6,028 nucleotides of DNA, taken from positions 1-6,028 of the forward strand of contig CANBFZ010000124.1 in NCBI GenBank assembly GCA_947367725.1, given 5' to 3'. Both the position numbers and the translations under genes were made by a program. The notes beneath the pieces were generated by a model. It was not told the origin of the DNA. It saw only the letters and a list, made by a program, of their open reading frames with translations, and did no database searches. The DNA is from an uncultured Eubacterium sp. (lineage in GTDB: Bacteria > Bacillota > Clostridia > Peptostreptococcales > Anaerovoracaceae). This document shows, in pieces, positions 1 to 5,309 of this stretch; within the stretch, counting starts at the first letter, position 1; each line of letters begins with the position of its first letter.

Positions 1-1274
1 GGTTTGAAATTGGCGGAGCAGGCGCGGCACTTTCTTTATTAACATGCGCAGTGCTGATTTTACCACTGGCATTTATGTACACAGAAATGACGTCCATGAT
101 GCCTTATGCGGGAGGGCAGAATATTTGGATTACCAATGCATTTGGTTTTAATACCGGATTTGCATCTTGCTGGATGATTATGCTCCTCTATATTATGGCG
201 ATGCCAACTGTGTCGATGGGGATTGCTTCTATGCTGGCATATCTGTTCCCTATTACGACAACACAAATTAAAGTGATTGCAGCAGTGTTGCTGATATTAT
301 GGTATTTTCTTACAAATTTTGAATTAAAACTCCTGACCAGACTGCAGAATGTATTTTTCTGGAGTACACTGTTCATTGCTGTGGTTGCAGATGTTATTTT
401 TATCGCCAGCGGTCAGTGGAGTTTTGCAAACCTGGAGTGGTTCCCAAATGGCGTCACAGGGTATACTGCAGGAATTGGACTTTTGATTATGAAGTTTGTG
501 GGATTTGATTTGATTCCACAGCTTTCAGAGGAAGCCAATTTTCCGAAGAAAGATATTTGGAAGGCATTTGTAGGCTCACTAGGCTGTACCGTACTGGTTT
601 ATGGTTTGGCAGTCGTTGCCATTGGCGGCATTGTATCTCTTGATTGGATTGATGCAGTTAGCATTGTAGACCCAATGGTTGCGGATCACCTGGGGCTGCA
701 CTGGCTGGGCATCCTTCTCGTCATTATGGGTGTTTTAACCTGTATTACGACACTGTCTTCTTTTTGGCTGTCTGCCTCGAGAATTCTCTATGGCGCTGCA
801 AAACAGCATCAGTTTACTGCAAGATTTGCCAAACTCAACAAACACGGGCAGCCGCAGTTTGCAAATCTGGTGGTAGGAATTCTGTCGATTTACTTTACCA
901 TCTTCGCACCAGAAGCCTGGGTGAATTATATTTATGTCATTTATGGCGTTGCAGCAGGTGCGGTATATCTCATGGTAACGCTGTCCTTTATGCGGATCAG
1001 AAAAACCCATCCGGAGTGGGAAAGACCGTATAAAGCGCCTGCGGGTATGTTGCTTGGAGTTATAGGAATTGTATTTTGTGTATGGATTCTATGGACCAAT
1101 GGAACCGCCATGGGTGCGGCAGAGTGGATCGTACTGGCAGTATATGCAGCAGCAGGTGTTGCGCTCTGGGGTTATGCAAAGGCAATGCAGAAGAAGCATC
1201 CGGTTGAATGGGCGCCTGTCGTACTAAATCCAGATACTGTAACAAAAGAAGAGGCAAATGAAATGACCAGATAA
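1..1274 (+). CDS. APC-superfamily amino acid permease, 5' end outside the window
   Basis: This is an integral-membrane transporter predicted to move an amino acid or related amine across the cytoplasmic membrane; the substrate is unknown. The frame is open from base 3 to the TAA at 1272-1274 and gives about 423 residues. About 11 hydrophobic segments are visible, for example around 39-95, 140-225, 255-310, 345-410, 450-520, 550-640, 700-800, 865-915, 920-1000, 1040-1105 and 1120-1190. With the missing TM1 this makes the usual 12 TM of the family. The early ALSLL...LPLAFMYTEM segment and the GFDLIPQLSEE loop (from base 501) resemble the TM2 and TM6 regions of APC permeases. Roughly 35 N-terminal residues, including the TM1 glycine-rich substrate motif, lie upstream. 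GTG at 51 is in frame, but coding clearly continues upstream of it, so it is not the start. The hydrophilic tail (...NEMTR) is probably cytoplasmic. The family is secure; the substrate is not. Confidence 0.9.
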   Translation, partial: FEIGGAGAALSLLTCAVLILPLAFMYTEMTSMMPYAGGQNIWITNAFGFNTGFASCWMIMLLYIMAMPTVSMGIASMLAYLFPITTTQIKVIAAVLLILWYFLTNFELKLLTRLQNVFFWSTLFIAVVADVIFIASGQWSFANLEWFPNGVTGYTAGIGLLIMKFVGFDLIPQLSEEANFPKKDIWKAFVGSLGCTVLVYGLAVVAIGGIVSLDWIDAVSIVDPMVADHLGLHWLGILLVIMGVLTCITTLSSFWLSASRILYGAAKQHQFTARFAKLNKHGQPQFANLVVGILSIYFTIFAPEAWVNYIYVIYGVAAGAVYLMVTLSFMRIRKTHPEWERPYKAPAGMLLGVIGIVFCVWILWTNGTAMGAAEWIVLAVYAAAGVALWGYAKAMQKKHPVEWAPVVLNPDTVTKEEANEMTR

Positions 1275-1342
1275 GGCTGGCGTCAAAAGGTGAAACTGTA
1301 CCGGTCCTTTTCCAGAAATAGGATAAGTAAAAGTTGTAATAT

Positions 1343-1363
1343 AGCCCGGGGAACACTCGGGCT
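1343..1363 (+). terminator. weak GC hairpin after the permease, possible terminator
   Basis: AGCCCG at 1343-1348 pairs with CGGGCT at 1358-1363 around a 9-nt loop, with one possible extra G-T pair. It is followed by TTATGTTATAAT rather than a U-tract, so as an intrinsic terminator it is poor. It also sits where the -35 element of the promoter candidate at 1366-1374 would lie, so it could be a protein site instead. It is the only terminator-like structure I see between the permease and the kinase. Confidence 0.35.
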
Positions 1364-1365
1364 TA

Positions 1366-1374
1366 TGTTATAAT
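1366..1374 (+). promoter_or_regulatory. extended -10 promoter candidate (P1) for the leader and kinase-regulator pair
   Basis: TGTTATAAT is a perfect extended -10 (TGnTATAAT). No -35 is seen at 16-18 nt upstream, where the sequence is the GC hairpin; extended -10 promoters can work without a good -35. Transcription would begin near 1381 and give a leader of about 215 nt before the kinase ATG, containing all the structures described below. Confidence 0.45.
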
Positions 1375-1423
1375 AAACGCAAGTAATTGAAACGGCTTTG
1401 CCGCAAGGACGCGTTCATTGAAT

Positions 1424-1461
1424 CATGACTTATCGATGCTATTTTCAGCGGTATCGTCATG
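1424..1461 (+). other. leader hairpin I
   Basis: CATGAC (1424-1429) pairs with GTCATG (1456-1461). After a 5-nt bulge (1430-1434), GATGCT (1435-1440) pairs with GGTATC (1450-1455) with two G-U wobbles. This gives 12 bp around a 9-nt loop at 1441-1449. Its 3' arm overlaps the P2 extended -10, so its role as RNA depends on transcription starting upstream at P1. Confidence 0.5.
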
Positions 1462-1468
1462 GTATAAT
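1460..1468 (+). promoter_or_regulatory. second extended -10 promoter candidate (P2)
   Basis: TGGTATAAT is a second perfect extended -10 match, 94 nt downstream of the first and in a similar context (ATGnTATAATAA in both). No clear -35 is visible; the hexamer at 17-nt spacing is TATTTT. If used, transcription would start near 1475, leaving only the 1477-1506 and 1521-1560 structures in the RNA. The inverted repeat CATGAC/GTCATG at 1424-1461 would then be DNA next to the promoter rather than RNA. Confidence 0.33.
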
Positions 1469-1471
1469 AAC

Positions 1472-1510
1472 CTCACGGCGCAAACAAAATCGAAGATTTT
1501 GGCGCCTGAG
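1472..1510 (+). other. leader hairpin II, 16 bp with GAA loop
   Basis: CTCA (1472-1475) pairs with TGAG (1507-1510). C1476 is bulged. GGCGC (1477-1481) pairs with GCGCC (1502-1506). AAA (1482-1484) is bulged. CAAAATC (1485-1491) pairs with GATTTTG (1495-1501) around the loop GAA. All 16 pairs are Watson-Crick. This is the strongest local structure in the window. It is followed by AGAGAACATT, so it is not an intrinsic terminator. The bulged A-triplet between two clean helices is the kind of irregularity seen in ligand- or protein-binding RNAs. Confidence 0.6.
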
Positions 1511-1520
1511 AGAACATTGA

Positions 1521-1560
1521 AACGCGTGGAGGGGATTGGAGCGCAAGGGGGCGCCGCGTT
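1521..1560 (+). other. leader hairpin III, mutually exclusive with the closing helix
   Basis: AACGCG (1521-1526) pairs with CGCGTT (1555-1560). Inside it, GCGC (1541-1544) pairs with GCGC (1551-1554) around AAGGGG. A 14-nt purine-rich 5' bulge (1527-1540) lies between the two helices. It ends 23 nt before the kinase ribosome binding site and has no following U-run. It cannot form together with the helix 1409-1417/1518-1527 because both use 1521-1526. Confidence 0.45.
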
Positions 1561-1583
1561 AGAAGCGGGAAACTGTCAAATGC

Positions 1584-1589
1584 AAGGAG
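1584..1589 (+). promoter_or_regulatory. ribosome binding site of the kinase gene
   Basis: AAGGAG lies 6 nt before the ATG at 1596. An in-frame TAG at 1560-1562 with no ATG between it and 1596 supports this start. The site is not inside the main hairpins I-III described for the leader. Confidence 0.85.
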
Positions 1590-1595
1590 AAGTCC

Positions 1596-3866
1596 ATGAG
1601 AACGAGGAAACGATCACTGACTGTAAATATCATCTTGATTTTTTTAATTTTTAATATCCTGTCGGTCATGATTTTCACCGTGTATATGCAGAAGAGCAGC
1701 CAAAAAGGCGCCATGGAATATGCACGAAACAGTTTGCTGGAAATGACAAAAGAAAAGGGCGCCCTGCTTGCGATTACCTTTGATCGAATCCGAAATCGAG
1801 CGGAAGTCATGGGCATGTATATGGAAGAAGCCTTGCGGCATGACGCGCCCGCTTCTTTGGACAGTCAGTATGTGATGACCGCTGCGGGGACGATGACCAG
1901 AGAAAAAGACAGCAGCAAGCGCAGCAGTCAGCAGAGTAATATCATAGTACCCAACATCGCACCATTATCAGAAGAACTGATTTATGAAATCAATGTGACA
2001 GAAAAGCTGGATCGCTATTTTGCGCAGATTATAGAAAACGAAGAGGTTTCCTGGTGTTATATTGTAACAAGAGGCAATCTGCTCAGGTGCAGTCCGTATG
2101 GGGATCTTAATGCATTTTTTACCAGTGATCACAGTCAGGTCAGTGATATCTTTTATACGCAGGCAACAAACCAGTATAATCCCGATCACAAGGCAGTGTG
2201 GACGGGTCCCTATTATGACTATCTGGGAACGGGATGGACCATAACCTGCTCTCAGCCTGTATATGACCGAGAGGGCGAATTATTTGGCGTGATCTGCTTG
2301 GATCTTTCCATTGAGAAAATGAAAGAAAAATATTTTACAGAGTTTTCTTTAGGGCAGACTGGAAAATTATGCTGGATGTCAAATAACGGCGAAGTGTATT
2401 ACCATACGGATTATGATAGTTTGACCGCCAACCAGGGAGAAACCCTGGAAAAAAACATTTTTACCGATACCTTGTCTCCGCAGCGGCGTGCAGCTTTGAA
2501 AGAAGGTGTGCTCAGTGGCGGTGCAGGGATTGAATACTTTGAAGAAGACGGAAAGAAGCGCATGTTGATTTATTCACAGGTGACAGGTGCGGACAGCGTG
2601 ATTTTTACAGAAATCGGGATGGAAGATTTTGACTCATTTTATACTGTAAATCTCAAAGGGATTGTCATTGTAGCGTTGGTGAATCTGTTTCTTGCCGTTA
2701 TTTTTGCCCTGATTTTGTACTTTAACTTTTCCAGACCGATGAAAAAACTGGTGCAGCAAGCACAGAAGATTTCTGCAGGCAATTATGCCACCATTCAGTT
2801 TCAAGAAGCAGAAGATTGCGGAAACTATGAAATCTGCAAGCTCAATGAGGCACTGCGCAGTATGAATGAAAATATTGTTTCTTACACAGAAAGTCTGATT
2901 GACAAAAACCGAGAGATAACAGTCATTTTGGAGGCCATTGAAGAAACCCTTATGATTACGGATATTGATGGAACTGTTATCATGCAGTCAAAAGACTTTG
3001 TAACCATACCGCGAGAAGACTTAAAGAGCGGCATTGCGGAAGTGCTGGCTAGTGGAAAGCCTTTTTCCGAACAGCAGGTGGTGGATGGTGAAGCATATAA
3101 AAATCAGTATTATCCGATTCTGAAAGATGATAAGGTGATAAAAATTGTGGTGTCAAGAGAGTGCATTACAAAAGCTGTGCTGCTGGAAAAAGAGCTGCAG
3201 CAGATTGAAAAGATGGCAGGAGTAGGGCAGCTGGCGGCAGCGATTGTCCATGAACTGAAAAACATTTTGGCGCGGATTGGAGGCGCAGCCTATATTTTAA
3301 AGCTGACGGACAGCAATCAGCCTGCGGAAATCGATACCATTCAGAAAGGGGTAGATGAAGCGGAGGAAGTAATCGCAACGCTGCTGGACTTTTCAGGTCG
3401 TGACAAAAACGGCAGTGAGATGATTCATCTAGGAACACTGATCAATCAGATTCTTCTATTATCCAAGAAAGAAATCATCGGAAAAGGAATTACCGTGATG
3501 AAGGAAATTGATCGGGACTTCTATGTGAACTCAACGGGGAGAGAAGCGATTAAAGTCATTCTACAAAACATCATTATGAACGCCATTCAAGCTGTTTCCT
3601 GCGATGGAGAAATTTCCATTGTCTGCTGTAAAAAAGGGGAGGAAGCCTTTATCAAAATTAAGGATAATGGAAATGGCATTCAAGTCACCCCGAAAGAAAA
3701 GGTATTCGAGCCGTTTCTGACCACAAAAGAAAGCGGAACAGGAATTGGTCTTTGGATTACAAAACGACTGGTAGACACGCTGGAAGGGCACATCACGCTG
3801 CGCCAGCCGCAAGAGGGCGGGACAGAGTTTATTGTTTCGATACCGATAGAGAGAAGGGAGGCATAA
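1596..3866 (+). CDS. membrane sensor histidine kinase with dCache, HAMP and PAS-like domains
   Basis: This 756-residue sensor kinase would autophosphorylate on His in response to a ligand bound outside the cell and pass the phosphate to the regulator encoded next. In order: TM1 (about 8-31), an extracellular double-Cache region (about 35-350, with GPYYDYLGTGW from 204 and GVICLDLS with D236), TM2 (355-378), HAMP (about 379-430), a degenerate PAS-like segment (about 440-524), HisKA with H552 in the HELKN box, and HATPase. ATPase motifs are the N box ending at N662, DNGNGI (690-695), FEPFLTTK (704-711) and GTGIGL (714-719). All catalytic motifs look intact. The H box has Ile where NtrB-like kinases usually have Pro (HELKNI). 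The R-x-W pair of amino-acid-binding dCache domains is not evident: the aligned region reads SDIFYT (183-188), though D236 is present. The start has a good RBS. The gene ends 4 nt before the regulator, so the two are an operon. The class (NtrB/AtoS-like) is secure; the ligand is unknown. Confidence 0.95.
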   Translation: MRTRKRSLTVNIILIFLIFNILSVMIFTVYMQKSSQKGAMEYARNSLLEMTKEKGALLAITFDRIRNRAEVMGMYMEEALRHDAPASLDSQYVMTAAGTMTREKDSSKRSSQQSNIIVPNIAPLSEELIYEINVTEKLDRYFAQIIENEEVSWCYIVTRGNLLRCSPYGDLNAFFTSDHSQVSDIFYTQATNQYNPDHKAVWTGPYYDYLGTGWTITCSQPVYDREGELFGVICLDLSIEKMKEKYFTEFSLGQTGKLCWMSNNGEVYYHTDYDSLTANQGETLEKNIFTDTLSPQRRAALKEGVLSGGAGIEYFEEDGKKRMLIYSQVTGADSVIFTEIGMEDFDSFYTVNLKGIVIVALVNLFLAVIFALILYFNFSRPMKKLVQQAQKISAGNYATIQFQEAEDCGNYEICKLNEALRSMNENIVSYTESLIDKNREITVILEAIEETLMITDIDGTVIMQSKDFVTIPREDLKSGIAEVLASGKPFSEQQVVDGEAYKNQYYPILKDDKVIKIVVSRECITKAVLLEKELQQIEKMAGVGQLAAAIVHELKNILARIGGAAYILKLTDSNQPAEIDTIQKGVDEAEEVIATLLDFSGRDKNGSEMIHLGTLINQILLLSKKEIIGKGITVMKEIDRDFYVNSTGREAIKVILQNIIMNAIQAVSCDGEISIVCCKKGEEAFIKIKDNGNGIQVTPKEKVFEPFLTTKESGTGIGLWITKRLVDTLEGHITLRQPQEGGTEFIVSIPIERREA
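3856..3861 (+). promoter_or_regulatory. ribosome binding site of the response regulator, inside the kinase 3' end
   Basis: GGGAGG lies within the last codons of the kinase gene, 9 nt before the ATG at 3871. The kinase TAA (3864-3866) falls between the RBS and the start, an arrangement that favours coupled translation of the two partners. Confidence 0.8.
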
Positions 3867-3870
3867 GTCG

Positions 3871-5220
3871 ATGACGCGGGTCATGTTGATTGATGATGAT
3901 AGAAAACTATTGGAAGTCTATGAGAAAATATTTAAGCTGCATGGATTTGATGTGGTCTCCTGCGAAAATGGAAAGACTGCCTTGGAGGTGATGGACAGAG
4001 AGAAAATTTCTGTTGCAGTTTCTGACATTATTATGCCGAAGATGAATGGGATGGATTTATTGAAGCAGATAAAAATCAAATCCCCGGATACTGAGGTCAT
4101 TATGCTCACGGCGGAGGGCTCTATTTCCGGAGCAGTGGAGGCAGTAAAAGAAGGGGCGTTTTCTTATCTTGTGAAACCAGTGGATATTGAAGAACTGATT
4201 TCCAATATGAAAAAAGCGGCAGAGCTTTCCAATATGAAAGAAGAAAATGCGGCGTTGCGGGATCGTCTCGCGTCATTTTCTGATGGGCGTACGCTGATTG
4301 GTGTTTCTCCAGAAGCCGAAGCGCTGCGGCAGAAAGCAAAAATCGTAGGAAAGACAGACTCTGCAGTGTTGATTACGGGAGAAACAGGCACCGGAAAAGA
4401 AATTCTTGCCAATATGATACATCAGTGCAGCAGTCGTGCAAACAAACCGTTTGTCTGTGTCAACTGCGGCGCATTGAATGAAAATCTCATAGAAAGTGAG
4501 TTATTTGGCAGTGAAAAAGGTGCGTATACTGGTGCGGAGCGGCAGAAGAAAGGACGCTTTGAGATTGCTGATGGCGGCACTATTTTCTTTGATGAAATCG
4601 GTGAAATGAGCCTGAACATGCAGACTCGGCTTTTGAGAGTGCTGCAGGAGAAAACATTTGAACGGGTCGGTGGCTGCGAAACGATTCGCAGTGATTTCAG
4701 GTTGATTGCCGCCACCAACAGAGATTTAAAGCAAGAGGTGGCAGAGAACCGGTTCCGCAAAGATTTGTATTACCGTATTAATATTATTCCGCTGGAAATT
4801 CCGCCGCTGCGCCAGCGACTTGCGGATATTCCCGTTTTATGTGAAAGTTTTCTGACACTGTACGCTGCAGAAATGAACAAACCCTTGCCTGTTATGGGAC
4901 AGGATGTTTTGGAAATTCTCCAGAAATATGACTGGCCTGGAAATGTAAGAGAATTGCGCAACCTGATAGAACGAATGGTGGTGCTTTCCAGCGAAGGCAG
5001 TTTAGATGTCAATGTATTGCCGGAGGAGATGCGGGACATTGCCCAGCAGCAGGACGCAGATACTTCTCTGCGCGGTCATACGAAATCCTTTGAAAAAGAG
5101 TATATTATAAAGATGATGCACAAGCATCAGGGCAATGTAGCGAAAGCAGCAGAGGAGATGCAGATTGCACGAAAAAATTTATATAAAAAACTGCAGGAAT
5201 ACGAGATTCAGTATAGGTAA
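3871..5220 (+). CDS. NtrC-family sigma-54-dependent response regulator
   Basis: This 449-residue bacterial enhancer-binding protein is the likely partner of the upstream kinase. Receiver (about 1-118): acidic pocket D8-D10, phospho-acceptor D52 in SDIIMP, T80 and K102, all present. Central sigma-54 AAA+ domain (about 142-375): Walker A GETGTGKE (170-177), the sigma-54 contact loop GAYTGA (217-222), Walker B with D241-E242, and the arginine region RFRKDLYYR (294-302). C-terminal Fis-type HTH (about 405-449): NVAKAAEEMQIARKNLYKKL. Length and order match AtoC/ZraR/NtrC proteins (about 440-470 residues). The contact loop has Tyr in place of the common Phe, a conservative change. Once phosphorylated it should oligomerise and use ATP to open sigma-54 promoters. 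Its targets are not visible here. It is co-transcribed with the kinase (4-nt gap). I give no gene symbol because the ligand and regulon are unknown. Confidence 0.96.
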   Translation: MTRVMLIDDDRKLLEVYEKIFKLHGFDVVSCENGKTALEVMDREKISVAVSDIIMPKMNGMDLLKQIKIKSPDTEVIMLTAEGSISGAVEAVKEGAFSYLVKPVDIEELISNMKKAAELSNMKEENAALRDRLASFSDGRTLIGVSPEAEALRQKAKIVGKTDSAVLITGETGTGKEILANMIHQCSSRANKPFVCVNCGALNENLIESELFGSEKGAYTGAERQKKGRFEIADGGTIFFDEIGEMSLNMQTRLLRVLQEKTFERVGGCETIRSDFRLIAATNRDLKQEVAENRFRKDLYYRINIIPLEIPPLRQRLADIPVLCESFLTLYAAEMNKPLPVMGQDVLEILQKYDWPGNVRELRNLIERMVVLSSEGSLDVNVLPEEMRDIAQQQDADTSLRGHTKSFEKEYIIKMMHKHQGNVAKAAEEMQIARKNLYKKLQEYEIQYR

Positions 5221-5227
5221 AACAGTC

Positions 5228-5246
5228 TTTTGCAAGATATGCAAAA
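5228..5246 (+). repeat. 19-bp inverted repeat TTTTGCA-N5-TGCAAAA, operator candidate
   Basis: Perfect 7-bp arms at 5228-5234 and 5240-5246 flank AGATA. The right arm also forms a second inverted repeat with TTTGCA at 5250-5255 (TGCAAA, 4 A, TTTGCA). The first repeat ends 4 bp before the -35 candidate, and the third half-site overlaps it. The stem is AT-rich with no T-run on the + strand, so a transcriptional operator is more likely than a terminator. It matches no CcpA, CodY, GlnR/TnrA, Rex or LexA consensus that I know. Confidence 0.5.
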
Positions 5247-5250
5247 AAAT

Positions 5251-5279
5251 TTGCACTTGGAATGAAAATCGTGTACAAT
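5251..5279 (+). promoter_or_regulatory. sigma-A-like promoter of the RocR-like gene
   Basis: TTGCAC (5251-5256) and TACAAT (5274-5279) are separated by exactly 17 nt. The -10 matches 5 of 6 consensus bases; the -35 matches only the leading TTG. Transcription would start near 5286, leaving a short leader of about 24 nt before the TTG start. This would give the third gene its own transcription independent of the kinase-regulator operon. No clear intrinsic terminator separates them, so read-through is also possible. Confidence 0.55.
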
Positions 5280-5294
5280 AGATACAAAAGAGAC

Positions 5295-5300
5295 AGGAGG
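5295..5300 (+). promoter_or_regulatory. ribosome binding site that decides the TTG start of the RocR-like gene
   Basis: AGGAGG is a perfect Shine-Dalgarno sequence 9 nt before TTG at 5310. The in-frame GTG at 5271 overlaps the -10 element and has no RBS. The next in-frame ATG (5364) falls inside the PAS domain and has no RBS. TTG at 5310 is therefore the best start. Confidence 0.75.
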
Positions 5301-5309
5301 TGCGGCACT

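Larger units (their letters stand above)
1381..1583 (+). promoter_or_regulatory. structured 5' leader of the kinase gene, candidate cis-regulatory RNA
   Basis: This stretch holds no convincing protein gene but is full of complementary segments. ACGCGTTCA (1409-1417) pairs with TGaAACGCGT (1518-1527, one bulged A), giving 9 bp. It encloses hairpin I (1424-1461) and hairpin II (1472-1510), which makes a three-way junction. The strand AACGCG (1521-1526) can alternatively pair with CGCGTT at 1555-1560 in hairpin III. An alternative 4-bp hairpin CCGC/GCGG (1554-1557/1565-1568) competes with the latter. None of the stems is followed by a U-run, so any control would more likely act on translation, RNA stability or protein binding than through a simple intrinsic terminator. 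I recalled the main riboswitch and T-box consensus sequences and found no match. All pairings were found by eye; no energies were calculated. Confidence 0.42.

Noticed and set aside
764..1033. + strand 89-codon ORF inside the permease
   Set aside because: It lies in a different frame within conserved transmembrane coding sequence, with no independent support.
1472..1515. Hairpin II as an intrinsic terminator
   Set aside because: The stem is strong, but the following bases are AGAGAACATT with no U-run.
1531..1568. T-box-like antiterminator (GGGGGCGCCGCG resembling GGGTGGTACCGCG)
   Set aside because: The conserved TGG bulge and flanking T-box sequence are not present, and I see no AGTA or GNTG loop motifs or specifier domain upstream.
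1418..1654. 78-codon TTG-started ORF across the leader, with AAGGA 8 nt upstream
   Set aside because: It overlaps the kinase start by 59 nt in another frame, has no recognisable domain, and its sequence is explained by the GC-rich leader stems and then by kinase codons. The RBS-like AAGGA is noted, but it is not enough to call a gene.
3561..3884. Minus-strand ORFs across the permease, kinase and regulator genes (up to about 112 codons)
   Set aside because: They lie opposite well-supported domains, have no RBS or recognisable motifs, and are low-complexity shadows of the + strand genes.
5228..5250. TTTTGCA inverted repeat as terminator of the response regulator gene
   Set aside because: The stem has only two G-C pairs and the + strand continues with A-residues, not T-residues. 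An operator is more likely.
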